A stretch of 64,000 nt of DNA from NCBI RefSeq assembly GCF_958979055.1, contig NC_084895.1, positions 22,107,597-22,171,596 on the forward strand, read 5' to 3'. The notes beneath the pieces were generated by a model, which made no database searches, was not told the DNA's origin, and saw only the letters and a list, made by a program, of their open reading frames with translations. This DNA comes from Alnus glutinosa. Its lineage: Eukaryota > Streptophyta > Magnoliopsida > Fagales > Betulaceae. Every line of letters starts with the position of its first letter. Position 1 is the first letter of the stretch. This document shows positions 31,951 to 44,556 of the stretch, in pieces. Made by a program: the position numbers and the translations under genes.

Positions 31951-32790
31951 GACCACTCCCAACAGATCATCTAAATTTTAATCTATTCTACTTTTTGTTA
32001 GTTTAGCTAACTACATTTAAGACTACTCTCCATCAGATTATCTAAATTTATATCTATTTTATTAAAATAATCATTTTTAGTATTTTTTTATTATTTTTGT
32101 TAAAACCTCATTCCCACTCTTCTCCACAAACCCACTGGAAATGGCTTTTTAAGCACTATTCCACGATCCTGAAGTCCTTCACCTCAACCATAATTCACCA
32201 CACCATAATCAATCCACCGGAAAATCAAAATCAAACCCACCGGAAATCAAAATCAAAATCAAAATCAAATGTCCATTTGGGAATTGAAGGCCATGCCCTT
32301 GCTGGGTCGTACGGTCGCCACCATCGAACGGTGGATACGAGCTCCTACAGGTACTATTCAGACCCGATGTCGCCGAATTGGGGCATCAAGGAAAATTTCA
32401 GGCCAAACGGGATGCCGGCGGAACCAGTTGGCTATGGAGCTAAGTAAATTCTTTTATAAATCCTAATTTTCATGCTACCCTCCGTTTGATGGATCCGGCA
32501 AAAGTTGCTTCAACGAAGATGGAGAGGTAAAGGCCGGCGTCGGTAGGGAAAGGAAAAGGAAAAGGAAAAAAAGAACAAGGAGAAAGAAGAGAATCAGAGA
32601 ATGAGAGAGAGACGGGTAGAATTTTAAGCATAAAATATTCATACATTTGTTAACAGTGCAACACCACTCACAAATGCAACATAAATCTATTTTGGAGTTG
32701 CTTTAGAGAATATGATGGAGCAACATTTTGAGGGGTTTTGTTACCTATTCTAGCTAAGAGTGAGTTTTACATCACCTGCTGGGAATGCTC
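31951..32790. mobile_element. PIF/Harbinger-like non-autonomous element
   Basis: Ends GACCACTCCCAACAGATCAT and complement GAGCATTCCCAGCAGGTGAT, flanked by TAA on both sides, a 3-bp duplication typical of the superfamily. The left repeat is partly duplicated near 32021. An open frame at 32097-32447 (116 codons) and a CAAAATCAAAATC repeat lie inside; no family is recognised, so gene capture is possible but unproven. Confidence 0.65.
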
Positions 32791-33874
32791 TAAAAGCAGC
32801 CTAATAATTTAGCAACTTTTGTGTCCATCAATGTGAAAATTTTGAATTAGATCGAATAGAGATGATTTATCCAATACCGAGTCCCTACAAGTTTTAGTCA
32901 TTTGTAATACTATCTTTTAGGCTTTTGAATTATTTACTAGCGAAGAAGATGACAAATAAAGGAAAGGAAGAAAGTGGAGAGACCCTATGAAAGAAAATTT
33001 GAAAAGACAGGAAATGGTCGAATTGCCTTTGAGAGAATGAAGCTCTGAATAGCAGTGCTGGGGGGTTGGTTAAAAAAGTGTGTCACGTCATGTCTTAAGA
33101 AGTCATTTTATGTAAATTATTATTATTATTATTTTTAAAGGATAGTTCAATTGGCCGAAAATCACGTTCATAAAGCAGATATCACTAATTCAGATCTCTC
33201 ATTTCTCTCCTATGTGGATATGTAAAAAAATATATATATAATTCTTTTTTTTTAGGGTGGCCAAGTCATTGTATGTTAATTTAGGTCGTTTCATGTATCG
33301 AACGACATAAAAAATACTACATATTAAAAACGTGACATGTTAAAATGAGAATTGAATACATTTTTATCAAGTTCTTACTAAGGGCGGGCATAACCCGCCC
33401 GCACCCGCAAATCTGCTCCGTACTGCCCTAAAATTACCGAATTCTAGACTTAAAAAAGGGGATACGAGGCTTAACATAAAGGACCCGCTTGGGACGGGGC
33501 AGGTTGTGGAAATGCAATTTTTCCAACCCGTCCGGCCCCGAGTAAAGTAAAACTCAATTTAAGTAAATATCCTCCCAGTCGCACAAGTTTGCGTGCCACG
33601 AGTCCCATAATTTGAGAATCTAAAATTTCTTTGAAATTGTAGTGGATCATAATTCTTCTCTTTTACCCGTTGCCTTGAATCTCCCCCTTGAGATGATTTT
33701 TTTTTTTCTCTTTATTTTTTTTTTTTTTTTTTGCCTTAATAACATGTCATATCTTTAATATGTAGCAGTTTTTACGACTTTTGATATAAAAAAAAAATTA
33801 AAAAAAAAAAGAGGCATAGATTCACATAATTTGAGAATTTAAAAATTTCTTTCTTTAAAATTGTAGAGTATCAT
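32791..33874. other. Intergenic, repeat-rich
   Basis: No gene recognised. The block at about 33605-33690 (TTTGAGAATC through CTTGAATCTC) is repeated at 33825-33874 plus 34676-34725, the second copy being the site where the next element inserted. Confidence 0.55.
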
Positions 33875-34675
33875 AAATTTGGCTTACATGCTGTAGTTTA
33901 AATAACAGCAAATCTGCTATAGTTTAAAGCAACAGCCAAGATTGAAAGTCTCTTTAAAACCTAAAAAAGTTACCACTCTTGCCGGTCACCCTTCTTTTCT
34001 ACTGGCTCAAGCCGCTCAACGTCCTCTCTCAGTCTCTCTTCATTTTTTTCTCCTCTAAACTGCTTTTTCTCTCTCTCAACTGGAAGAGAAAGATTGAAAG
34101 AGAAACACAATATCCCAAATACAAACACATCCAAATTTAGAGTTTGTTTGTTTTGGCCCTCTTGAAAATTCTCAACATCATCAAAGTCCACGGATTGTGC
34201 TTTAACGGGGAGCTCCTCTCCTCAATTCTCCACAGATTTTTTTTTTCCTTTCTAAAATTTGCCCAAAGGTCTTTACCACCATGAATCGGCTGCTCAACCT
34301 ACGATTTTACAAGATTGGGTGCTTCTCTCCTTCGCCTACACTTCCATGGCTGTTTTGTCCATTTAAATTCTTCTTTGTCTCTATCTACCAAGTTGTAGTT
34401 TGCAATTTAGAGTTCATACTCCCTTATGGGAAATGGGTGCCTTTTGTTGTAAAGAGGGAGAGCAAACTGGAGAGGCAAACAATCTTCACAACAGAAGACT
34501 CCACGAAAAAAAAAAAACGGAGTAAAATGAAGAGGGAGGAAATGGAGCCAAAAGGAAAATGGTGACCGGCAAAACCTTCAAAGTTTGGAAAGTAACCAAC
34601 TTTTTCTATATTTAAAATAGACTTTTAATCTTGGTTACATGCTGTTATCTAAACTACAGCACGTAAGCCAAATCC
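33875..34675. mobile_element. Long-TIR Mutator-type element, family member c
   Basis: Left end AAATTTGGCTTACATGCTGT and right complement GGATTTGGCTTACGTGCTGT, related to members a and b. Flanking 9-mers GAGTATCAT (33866-33874) and GAGGATCAT (34676-34684) differ at one base. The interior is CT/GA-rich with short open frames, none recognised. Confidence 0.85.
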
Positions 34676-37600
34676 GAGGATCATAATCCTTCGCTTTTAC
34701 CCATCGCCTTGAATCTCTCCCACCACCCCCCAAACTGATACCTCAATACTATAAGGTATCTCTTCATTGCAGAAAAAGAAGATGCAAAATCCACTTTGAA
34801 CTCTATCCCAGAGCCTTTAACGATTGTGTTGCTACATGCGCATGTGCTGCCATGCATTAAACGTTATTACAGTAAGCATTGGGGATAAATTATTCATCAA
34901 TAAGAATCCATGGGGCTTCATGTGAATTTAGTAAAACGTCTCGGTCTCTAGCTATCTACCTCTAACATTTATTACAGTTTAATTTGTACTATGTTATTAA
35001 GTAATTTAGAGAAAACTGCACGCTATAGACATGCTCTATCTGTGTCCCTTTTTGGGGTTTGGATAGGGTTGATGATTCTCATAACGGTCATATCCCTACC
35101 CATGTCCACTATTTTGGTGATTTAGCCACTTTATGTGGCCTTTTTCTTGCCTTTTGCTCAAGATTTAGAGGTCCAGGTCTTTTATAGTTTCTTGAGATTA
35201 CTATTGGACTCAGAGGAATGCTACATATCATCTTTTTGTCCTTCCAAAATTGATGCGGCTCTTAAAATCACCATTGAATTTATGATAGATCATTGTTGGA
35301 TTTTGATCCAATTGTGATTTTAAGAGCCATATCAATTTTGGGAGGACAAAAGGAGAACAAGCTAAAGGGGATGATATGCAGCATTCCTCTTAGACCCATT
35401 GCCTATTTTCTGTTTACAGTTTCGGCACATTTTATTCTGATTGGCTATCTTGTTGGATAGCCCACCCCTATTGTTTTTTTCTTCTGTCTTAACCCCTCTT
35501 TTTAGTAATGGAATGTTGTTAAAAAAATAATAAAAATAAAAATAAAAAACAAGGTCATTTGGAGAAATGGAAAATATATCTTGAGTAGATAGATCACTCT
35601 ATTGCTCCTTCAATGAATCTTAAGAATGAAGGCGTGAGATAATTCTTAAGAAATGTGAGAAATCTCTCTAAATATTTCTCTATTTTAACTAGATATTATT
35701 TTTTATTGGTTTTGAGAGCAACCACTTTAACTGTCATGAACATCAAGATTTCCTACATCAAAATATTATGTAAATCACAACTCCCCAACCAGTTAGCAAA
35801 CAACCAAAATGAAGAACCCAAAAATTCCAATGATTAATCAACCCAAAAACCCAACCGACTAGTAGCTAAAAATCACATAAATCATCCTTCAATCGGCTCC
35901 TAAACATAACCAAACAACCCAATACATGAAACCAATTTTTCCTTCAATTTTTCATTTTCTCACATTTTTTCTCTGCAACCAAACAACCTAGTATAGGAAA
36001 CCCACTAGAATGGAACAAAATCAAAACTCCATACCAAACGAAGATGACCGGTTCCTCGAGCTGCTGAGCCTCCGCGAGCACCTGATCGAACTAGGTCTCA
36101 TTGCAAACAGGGTGGAGCTTCGTCGTTGTCGTCCTCATCATCTTTTTTGTCGTTCACGCTCTCCTCCGAACTCTTCTAGCCGCCATCCTCTCAGCCTCAT
36201 TGTCTCTTGCAACTCCCTTGGTCCATCCTCATTTGCATCACAAAAGTAAGAGAGCCATCAAAATCTGCAAAAACAAAGTCGTTTTCTTTGAACCAAAGAG
36301 CTGGATTTTCCTCTTGCCTTGTGGAAAGAACTGAAGGGGGAAGGCGCGAATGAATAAAAAAAAAAAAAAAAACGTTAAAACATTCAATAGAGAATACAAT
36401 TTGTGAGCTATATTTGTAGTGAAAATCTGACAAAAGATAAATTAGAAAAACAATAGAGAGCTTGAAATAGCTAACTTGATACATATGCTCTTAATGTCTT
36501 ATCTAATAAATAAAATTTTTCTATTTTGCTTTTGAGCATACATGGAATTGTTCTAGATCTATTTGGAATGTTTTCACTTGGAAGCTATTCTAATATTCTA
36601 TGCAGTTCCTTGAAAGCCTCGCCTTCTTCTTTTTTTTTTAATACAAATTTATCCTTAAATTTAAAATCTTGCATCACTTTTTTTTCACTATTATTTTTTC
36701 TAACTAACTAACCACTAAATTTTAACAATCTAAATAACAATTTATCAAATATTAGCTAATAATTAATCCAAATATTATCAAACTAGATACTATATATTTT
36801 ATTAATTAATATTATTCGCAATTCTTTTATGCTTGGTGTTACGATTAATGATATGTAATTAATACAAACACGCCCATTTAAAATATTCCCACATTAAAAT
36901 ATAATGTAATAAAATATCTATTATTTAAATCTAGTGGGCGCTACAAAAAAACACACCATTTTGAGATAGTGCATTTGATATTTGAATGAAGAGACAAAAT
37001 ATTGCTCTCTTCACTTTCGGACAAAGGATGAGCAACAGAAAGAAAAAAATTGTTGGGCGAAGGAGACGATAGAGATGAAATCTGCCGAAAAAGGTAATAC
37101 GCTAATTGTGGGAGGCCAATGTATAAGTGATTCAATTTGGATGCAGTGCAATCCATTTGTGGGCTTCCAGCTCCATTGAGAACTTCCTGTCCGGACCATA
37201 GCCAATTAACCATTGAATATATAGGAGAAATAGAATGTCAACATTGGAAAAAGAGAAGTGATATTTTGCCACACAAAAGCACAATTATTAATTTTTTTAA
37301 AATAAAATTTCAAAGAAAATGCAAAACCAGACCCCAGTCCATTTACATGATTTTTTATTTTTTCTTTAATAAAAATTAAAAATAAAAAAGTCGATAATTG
37401 TGTCAATAGTTATGCAATGACATCTTTTAAGAGGCATGCCAACTTGACTTGATATATGTTGTTAAATGCACTAACTTTAAATTATGACTCATTTGAAGTT
37501 GAGAGGACCTATCGAGCAAACCCCATTCTAATTAAACTCCCCAAACATGAAAATGAAAAACATGTAGTTAGGGTTTTCAAAGTCCCTGCCAAAATATCTC

Positions 37601-37724
37601 ACTGCCGACGACGACCCCTACAGCTCCAAAGCCCTCCCCAACCCCCGGCTCTATCTACTCACAAGCACCGGGTTTTCAATATATATATGTTGTTAATTTT
37701 TTAATTTTTCGTGTTTTTTAAAAG
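34676..37724. other. Intergenic stretch without a recognised gene
   Basis: Contains the MITE at 35213-35389 and several short open frames (for example 36010-36249 on the plus strand) that match no family I know. The region 36500-36930 is strongly AT-rich. Confidence 0.5.
35213..35389. mobile_element. MITE, third copy of the GAGGAATGCTACATATCAT family
   Basis: Ends GAGGAATGCTACATATCATC and complement GAGGAATGCTGCATATCATC. Flanks TTGGACTCA and TTAGACCCA agree at 7 of 9 bases, both changes being transitions. Confidence 0.85.
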
Positions 37725-38067
37725 AGATAATTGCACCACTGGTCATTGGAGTTCACCTAAATTACGAATCACTCATTATAATACAAAAAAGTTCATTGAA
37801 AGTCCTTATGATAAACTATAATTACAAATCACTCTTTGAACCCGTTTTTCGTCCACCAAGTTAACAGAGTCTGTTATTTAGAGGTCGTCTTACTATTTAT
37901 ATGACGTGGTAGACTAACGGATTTTGTTAACTTGGTGGATGGAAAACGGATTTATGGAGTTATTCATAATTATAGTTTACCACAATGACCATCTATGCAT
38001 TTTTTTTGTACTACAATGAGTGATTCGTAATTTATGCTAACTCTAAAGTTTAGCAGTACAATTATCT
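37725..38067. mobile_element. Long inverted-repeat element
   Basis: AGATAATTGCACCACTGG at the left and complement AGATAATTGTACTGCTAAAC at the right; arms also mirror ATTACGAATCACTCATT and the GTTAACTTGGTGGA block. The end sequence GATAATTGCAC is shared with the element at 57990-58620. No coding sequence. Confidence 0.7.
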
Positions 38068-38196
38068 AATTTTTTTTAAATTTAAAAAAAGAAAAAATGT
38101 CAGCTTGGCCGGCCAAAACCATGTAACTATGTAAAGGAGTTTGCTTATTTGGGCTTCGGCTTCTTGGCCTTTGGACCTTGTTTGGGGCAGAGAGAC

Positions 38197-38227
<31 letters not shown>

Positions 38228-38998
38228 TGAGAGAGATTGTTTTGGGTGACAGCTCATCCGAAGTTGCAGGCAAACCCACAAAGTAAAGTGTAAAGCTGAA
38301 CAACCTCATTTACCGGCTTCCACGGTTGACGGTTCCAGTAGATACCTAAAAACCAAAAGCCTATAGGCAGTAGCAGTAGCAGTGCCACACCCCCCCATGT
38401 GATGGAAATAACTCAATTGGCTCTTGGAAGTTGGAACACGCAAAATGTTGCGAAGAGGGTTGCTTTCACGTCGCCCCTTTCTCTCTCCAATAAATACTAT
38501 TTGTACCACCACACCCTGTCCCCCCGGTCAAAAGACCACCACTAACCACCCTCCCCAAAGCCCACATCAAAAAAAAAAAATGCAAACCCAATCACCACAG
38601 CCGACCCACCCGGGCGGTGGGTTTTATCATCTCACTATTCACTGTCACATTTTTTGTGGTGGTGATGATGATGATGTGTTGACGAGAGTGGCCCAAGTCA
38701 GAGGTGGACCTATTGCTGTGTTGCGGTGGGCGGGGAGGTTATCACAACCCACCCCTCCACCTAAGCGGCTCATCCACCTAGATCTCAAAATCAGCCGCAC
38801 ACCCCTCCCCTCCCCCCCCACCCACCCCATTATGTCACCCAACACCACTTCAGTTTCACCCACCCCCCCCACCACCACCACTCATCTCCCTCCCCTTCTC
38901 CTCCTCCCTCTATCCTGCGCCGCCCCCCCTTATTTTTCCCCATCATCCCTTTCTATCTCCTCCCCCTGCTAACGTAACGTAACCCAACCGGAAACCCT
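38068..38998 (+). promoter_or_regulatory. Upstream and probable 5' leader of the trihelix gene
   Basis: A poly(A/T) run at 38200-38220 is followed by C-rich, TC-rich sequence up to the ATG at 38999, composition usual for a plant 5' leader. Open frames here on either strand are products of the C-richness. No TATA box can be placed with confidence. Confidence 0.45.
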
Positions 38999-40147
38999 AT
39001 GGCTTCCTCATCCTCCCCACCGCCGACGGACGCCATCGCCGCCATCGATAGACCTCCCAGCCCCATCACAGCCACGCCGGGCCCACCCACGGCGGTCCCG
39101 CTTCCCCTCTCTCTCCCTGCCCCACCCGAACCGGAGACCGATACCCAACCAACACCCACCACCACCACCGCCACGGTCTCGCGCCGCTTGCCACCGCCGT
39201 GCTGGTCGCACGACGAGACCGTGGCCTTGATCGATTCGTACCGCGAGAAGTGGTACTCGCTCAGGCGGGGGAACCTGAAGGCGACCCACTGGCAGGAGGT
39301 TGCGGATTCGGTCGCGCGGCGGTGCTCGGCCGCGGCGCCGGCCAAGACGGCCGTGCAGTGCCGGCACAAGATGGAGAAGCTTCGCAAGCGGTACCGCACG
39401 GAGCTCCAGCGCGCCCGATCCATGCCCGTGTCCCGCTTCGCCTCCTCCTGGGTCCACTTCAAGCGCATGGACGCCATGGAAAAAGGCCCCACCTCTACCC
39501 CATCCTCCGTCTCCGCCTCCAAGCGCCGTGAGAGCACTATCGAAAACGCCTCTGATAGCGATTACGGGAACGAAATCGAGCTCGAAGACGACGAGAACGA
39601 GGAGGACCAGGACTTGTACGAAGAGTTCAAAAATGGAGGCTCCAATATGAGGCACATGAGCAAATTGTATCGGAACAATGGGATTGGTGGGGGTGGTGGT
39701 GCTGGTAGTGGTGGGTTTCGGATTAGAATTCCCACTGGGGTGAGTATAGCGCAGCCGGGGTCGAAATTTTACGGCGGCAACAAATACAATTCGAATTCGA
39801 GCCCTAGCCCTAACCCTATCCCTAGTTCGAGCTCTGCTGGGAATTTTGGGGCTAGGGGTTTGAGGGAGTGCAATTCGGCGAGGCAGGGTTCGGGAAAGAG
39901 GGAGAGGGACCCGGTGACGGAGATGGTGTCGGCGATCAAGGTTTTGGGAGATGGGTTTGTGAGGATGGAGCAGATGAAGATGGAGATGGCTAGGGAGATC
40001 GAGGCGATGCGGATGGAGATGGAGATGAAGCGCACCGAGATGATCCTGGAGTCGCAGCAGCGTATCGTGGAGGCGTTTGCAAAGGCCTTCTCTGAGAAGA
40101 GCAAGAAGAAGAAGGCAAAGCGAATGCCCTCGCCGCCGGAGGCTTAG
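38999..40147 (+). CDS. Trihelix transcription factor, SIP1/ASIL-like
   Basis: Intronless frame of 382 residues. Residues 1-65 are Pro/Ser/Thr-rich. The trihelix Myb/SANT-like domain spans about 66-160: PCWSHDETVALIDSYREKW, then LKATHWQEVADSV, VQCRHKMEKLRKRYRTE and SSWVHFKRMDAME, giving the spaced Trp residues of the fold. A Lys/Arg cluster (SKRRES) and an acidic stretch (EIELEDDENEEDQDLYEEF) follow, then Gly- and Ser-rich linkers. A coiled-coil region lies at about 320-362 (Met/Glu-rich heptads), and the basic tail KSKKKKAKR may add nuclear localisation. ASIL-type members are nuclear repressors of embryo genes in seedlings. Single exon, domain order and length all fit that group; exact orthology is not established. 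Confidence 0.93.
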   Translation: MASSSSPPPTDAIAAIDRPPSPITATPGPPTAVPLPLSLPAPPEPETDTQPTPTTTTATVSRRLPPPCWSHDETVALIDSYREKWYSLRRGNLKATHWQEVADSVARRCSAAAPAKTAVQCRHKMEKLRKRYRTELQRARSMPVSRFASSWVHFKRMDAMEKGPTSTPSSVSASKRRESTIENASDSDYGNEIELEDDENEEDQDLYEEFKNGGSNMRHMSKLYRNNGIGGGGGAGSGGFRIRIPTGVSIAQPGSKFYGGNKYNSNSSPSPNPIPSSSSAGNFGARGLRECNSARQGSGKRERDPVTEMVSAIKVLGDGFVRMEQMKMEMAREIEAMRMEMEMKRTEMILESQQRIVEAFAKAFSEKSKKKKAKRMPSPPEA

Positions 40148-43100
40148 AACGTGTTTTTGGCGATCGGATTTTGTGGGGTTTCTTGGCCTTGTTGGTGCCA
40201 CCCAACGGGTGTTTTGTTTTGTTTTGTCTAGTTTTTGGTGCAGTTGAGAGCTGAGGAGTGGCTTCGCATTGGACACTCAATGGAGAGCTTTTTCCGCTCA
40301 AAGAGGCCAAAGTGACTGAGATAATGTCAGTTCTGTAGCTTCGTTCTTGGTGTTCTATTTGGAACTTGACTAGTTGTAGCTTGATTTTCAGTGAAAAATG
40401 TAGTCTTGTTTTCCGTATATGTCCCCGTAAAGGCATCATCATCAATCATATATTGTTGGCTTTTGTGTTCTGATTATGCATTCAATGGCTGCTACAAAAA
40501 CAGTTGTTATCTTGGCTCTTGATTACTGCTGTGTTAAACATGTTGTGCTTCAATGCTTCATGTATGTGATATACTGAAAACAGTTGGCCAATGTCATCTG
40601 TCTTGTTTCTTCTTCAACATGTCTTAATATCTAGTCTTTTATGTTTTAGATGTTTCTGCTTCCTGCTTCAGATCACTGATCAATGGTGGTGTCTATGAGA
40701 CCAACCCATTGTCCTGCCCATCTTTTGGCTGAATGAAAATGGCGCCTCCCCTTTCCCTTGATCTCCCCCTTCTCTGCTCTCCCTCGAAGCAAACCCACTC
40801 ATTAAAAAAAAGAAAAAATAAAAGGTCGATGTTGTAATAAAAATGGGGCAGAATTCTGCAGATGAAGCAACTTGATTCCTAGAGTTACATGCTCAGAGAA
40901 AAGATGGAGAATTCTTTTACATGATATCCAGCCTCCATTATTTTTTATACTCTTAGCTTACACTTTTATTGAAAATAGAAGAATGTTGAATGAAAAAGCC
41001 TTGAATAGTCACTCGCATTGGCAAGAAAGAATGTCTATTCCTCTCATTTTTATTGGAATGGTCATTCACAGGCGGTGTATTTCTCTTCAGTTGTATTTGC
41101 TTTTAAGGAAATGATACATGCACTTATAGTGTATAACAAGTGTACTACTACAAGGCACAATGGGATGAGATTTAATGTGTAAGCATCACTCTATTGTGTC
41201 TTATGATACTGCAATTATTGTGCATTGAGTCTTTTGAGCATAATGGGGTGAGATTCAATGTGTGGGCCTCACTCTATTGTGCCTTATGGTACTGCAATTA
41301 TTGTGCACTAGGAGTCTTTCGAGCATTTCCTTTTTGCTTTGGATTCTAAACTCACTAAAAGAAATAAAAAAAAAATAAAAAAAGAAAAAAAGAATAGGGT
41401 GCAGACCACTATGTCAATGCAAGCTTATCTCCTAAGAGAAAGGGTAAAAGTGCTCTACGTTTGTCAAAAAGGAAGTTGTCACTGCTGTGGTTGATCAGCA
41501 AATGTAGGAGGAAGCTACACTATTTGACTTTTTTACAAGTACCCTTTTCTTTACTTTTAATTTTAATTTTTTTGCCCAATACTAAAAGGGAGGGGCAGGA
41601 AAAAGGGCAGGAGGGTCATTGACTTTTAAACTTGGATTTACTTGGTGGCAGATCTAATTTTCAACTACCACAGAAGATGCCCAATCTAATTCCAAGGTAC
41701 TCTGGAGTTTTTTAATCCCAGGTGGTTGATCTAATTACGTTAGAAACACAATAATACATAGCGGAATGAATTATTCAATAGTTTGATCTCACGTAGTTGT
41801 TCCATGTGTTTTTTATTCGATATTTTGATCTTACGTAGTTGTTCTACGTATTTTGTTCTTGAATTCTTCTCTTAGTGGTAGAGCATACTGCTAGAACAAT
41901 ATTCATATAATCCATAGTCTAAATGCCTTTAATAAATTCAAAATACAAGAAAGATGTATAAACACATACACATGTTGTCACACATTTTTACCGCATAGAC
42001 ATTTTTCTGTCTTTTCTCTCTATTTAAAGCAATTGGTGCATTGTTTATATACAATATAGCATGTAACCGTTGATGGTTACATGCTGATTAACGTGAACCG
42101 TTGCTGCCCATGGTGGGTGTTGTTTCACTTTCTACATCTTCCACTTGCACACAGTCAGCACAATAATACAACCATGCATGCATCTCTCTATCTATTTTCA
42201 ATCGTGTTCATACTGTAAACAGATCGTGCGACCACCGAACACACCTGCAAGAAAGGTTGGGAGCACTATACCAAATCTTGTAAGGACCAGCATAGAACAT
42301 CCCTATTAGTGTGTCTCATTATGTCCCGACTCAATTGATCACATCAGATTAAGCATCTCTAATCCCTCACAAGTCCAGTATCTCAGAGCAATGCTTAACT
42401 GTCACAAAACATTATGTACCCGCAATTATGTCACAACATCCAAGAAGCAACATAACTTGCTAGCAGTGAATACAAACATAATACTAATGTGTTACCAAAT
42501 AGTCTTTCTTTTGCCCTTATGTCAGTCAATTTTAGTCCAGCCGCTTTCCCAGCAATGTCCCGTTAGACCGCATCATTCATGGTTATAGACAACATACCAA
42601 AGCAGCAAACACTAAAATCTCAACATTCTGACATGGTGAAAAGGTATGTTAATAGACTTAGGTTGACTCACTCACACGAGCAATCGGCTCTAATATTGTG
42701 GAAGTGGGTAGAGATGAGACATTGTGTCTTTTGGCGCTTCTATAACGAGCAAAATTAATATTTGAAACTTTCAGTATTTTACATTTTTACTTAAAGAGAA
42801 TGTGTGACACATTTATAGATATGTCGCCTTAGTTAGGGTTAAGATGAGGTCCATAATGAGTTAAGACTGCACATGGATATCTCACAATCCATGTAGCCTT
42901 AAATTAACCCGATGCCAAAAACGTTGCTGCCCATAATTGGTATTGTTTCGCTTTTTACAAATTATTATGCATTTTTATAATTACCATGAGTGCTACTTCC
43001 TTACCATAAAATACGTAACTAAAAACTTACCCATACTCTAGGTCTCTTAATTATAATTTTGAGAAGAAAGTTTAATCTCAAAACCTTAGGCTCTACACTT

Positions 43101-43627
43101 GCAAAGTGAGAAGGAACAAGATAATTCAATTCAGCTCCAAATCCCAAAGTGGTCGACTTTATCTCTAGAATAATGTCATTGCGAAGAGAATAATATTTGA
43201 GAAATACTAAAGGTACTAAATTTTTTATTAAAATAATGTTAAACTTATTTATTGGAGATTATCAAAATAATTAATAAAAATAAATGTAACGGGTATTAAT
43301 AAATAAGTTTCACATCATCTTAGTAACCATTTTTTAATAAAAGATTTAGTATCTATAGTATTTCTCATAATATTTTGCCTTGATAATACTTGCCGCCGCC
43401 GCCAACGTCACAGCTTTGCGAAACTTAATTTTTGCAACCTTAATCTTGTGTTTAATACTAAGGTGTTTATTAATTATTATTTCTAAGTAGTTGTCAAATT
43501 TTAAGCTAACGATGACGGAGTCTAGTTAACAAATTTTTCATCTAAATACTTCTAGTGAGAATATTCGGTTTCCTGAAGATGGGAATATTCGGTTTTCTGA
43601 ATAAATATGACAAAAATAAAAACGGAT
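40148..43627. other. 3' flank of the trihelix gene and intergenic sequence
   Basis: The first few hundred bases probably include the trihelix 3' untranslated region. 41157-41325 is an imperfect tandem duplication. 41720-42930 resembles a worn LTR-element remnant (TTACGTTAGAAACACAATAA and the CCGTTGCTGCCCAT motif repeated at 42098 and 42923), without clear ends. No gene found. Confidence 0.5.
41157..41325. repeat. Imperfect ~83-bp tandem duplication
   Basis: AATGGGATGAGATTTAATG (41159) and AATGGGGTGAGATTCAATG (41242) start two units that both continue CACTCTATTGTG-CTTATG and ACTGCAATTATTGTGCA. Confidence 0.8.
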
Positions 43628-43699
43628 TGAACCCGACGTGAATCGAACACGCAACCTTCTGATCTGGAGTCAGACGCGCTACCATTGCGCCACGGATCC
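43628..43699 (-). tRNA. tRNA-Trp (CCA)
   Basis: 72 nt, no intron, no encoded CCA. Acceptor GGATCCG pairs with CGGGTTC near the 3' end; D-arm GTGGCGCAATGGTAGCGC; anticodon arm TCTGACTCCAGATCAGA with CCA; T-arm GTTCGATTCAC (B box). A run of T follows the 3' end on the minus strand, the usual pol III terminator. It reads as an intact nuclear gene. Confidence 0.97.
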
Positions 43700-43833
43700 A
43701 TCTTAATTTACATCTCTCGTACATGTTTATCACTATGAGTTTTCGTAGAAGCCAATGCCTTTACAATTGAATTATTATTTTTTTTTGTGGGATTCACCGT
43801 AAGGTGGGTATGCCACATCAAAAATCATAGGCA

Positions 43834-44556
43834 CAGTTACGGAGCTAGGGTAGTCGGTAGGGCCATGGCCCTCAGTTCATTTGAAAAAATAAATTAACAA
43901 GTATAATTTGATTTTCAGTTTATTTCACCTTTACCCATTAAAAATTTTGACTCTACCTGTTAGAAATTTAATTTTTGTCCATTTTTACTGATAAAGTGTG
44001 GATGAATAAACTTTTTAGAGCTTATATATGTCAATTGGTTCTTTGTGAAATGGTCTATAATTTGTGGATAAATAGAAATGAATTAAAGTATGGATGCAGG
44101 CTGAAAACAGATGAGCAAATTCCTCAGTATATTTTTTTGGATGTTTGTTCTTAAGTGCTGAAAATTTGGGAAGATGAAGATTTAAAAAAATTCTTGAGAA
44201 TATTGATCTTTGCATGAGTTTGAATTTTGATGAATAAATTTTTAGGTTAATAGGCGGTTCAGACACGTCGTGAAAAGCATTACTCTACCATATTGTGACT
44301 GATATTACCTGTTAATGAAAAGAAATATTGGTTTGTGAAAAAAATAAAGAAGAAAAGTGTCGTGAAAAAAATAAAGAAGAAAAGTGTCGTAAAAAAAAAA
44401 AATCCAAGTATAGAAAAGACTCGAGAAGACATTAAAAACTTAAAGATGAAGAGATACTAAACCCACCCAGTATATTTTGTATTTATACTTTGACCACATA
44501 TTTTAATTTATTTTTTGTTTGGCCCCCTCCCAGCCAAATGTCAGACGCCGTCCCTG
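43834..44556. mobile_element. Non-autonomous hAT element
   Basis: Ends CAGTTACGGAGCTAGGG and complement CAGGGACGGCGTCTGAC. Flanking 8-mers CATAGGCA and CATGGACA agree at 6 of 8. The interior is AT-rich with a direct repeat of GTGAAAAAAATAAAGAAGAA (44335-44396). No transposase. Confidence 0.7.

Noticed and set aside
38424..38972. 182-codon open frame upstream of the trihelix gene
   Set aside because: Lies in C- and TC-rich leader-like sequence; Pro/Thr-rich product is a composition effect.
39008..40276. 422-codon open frame on the strand opposite the trihelix gene
   Set aside because: It is a shadow of GC-rich coding sequence on the plus strand; no domain and low-complexity His/Arg/Leu composition.
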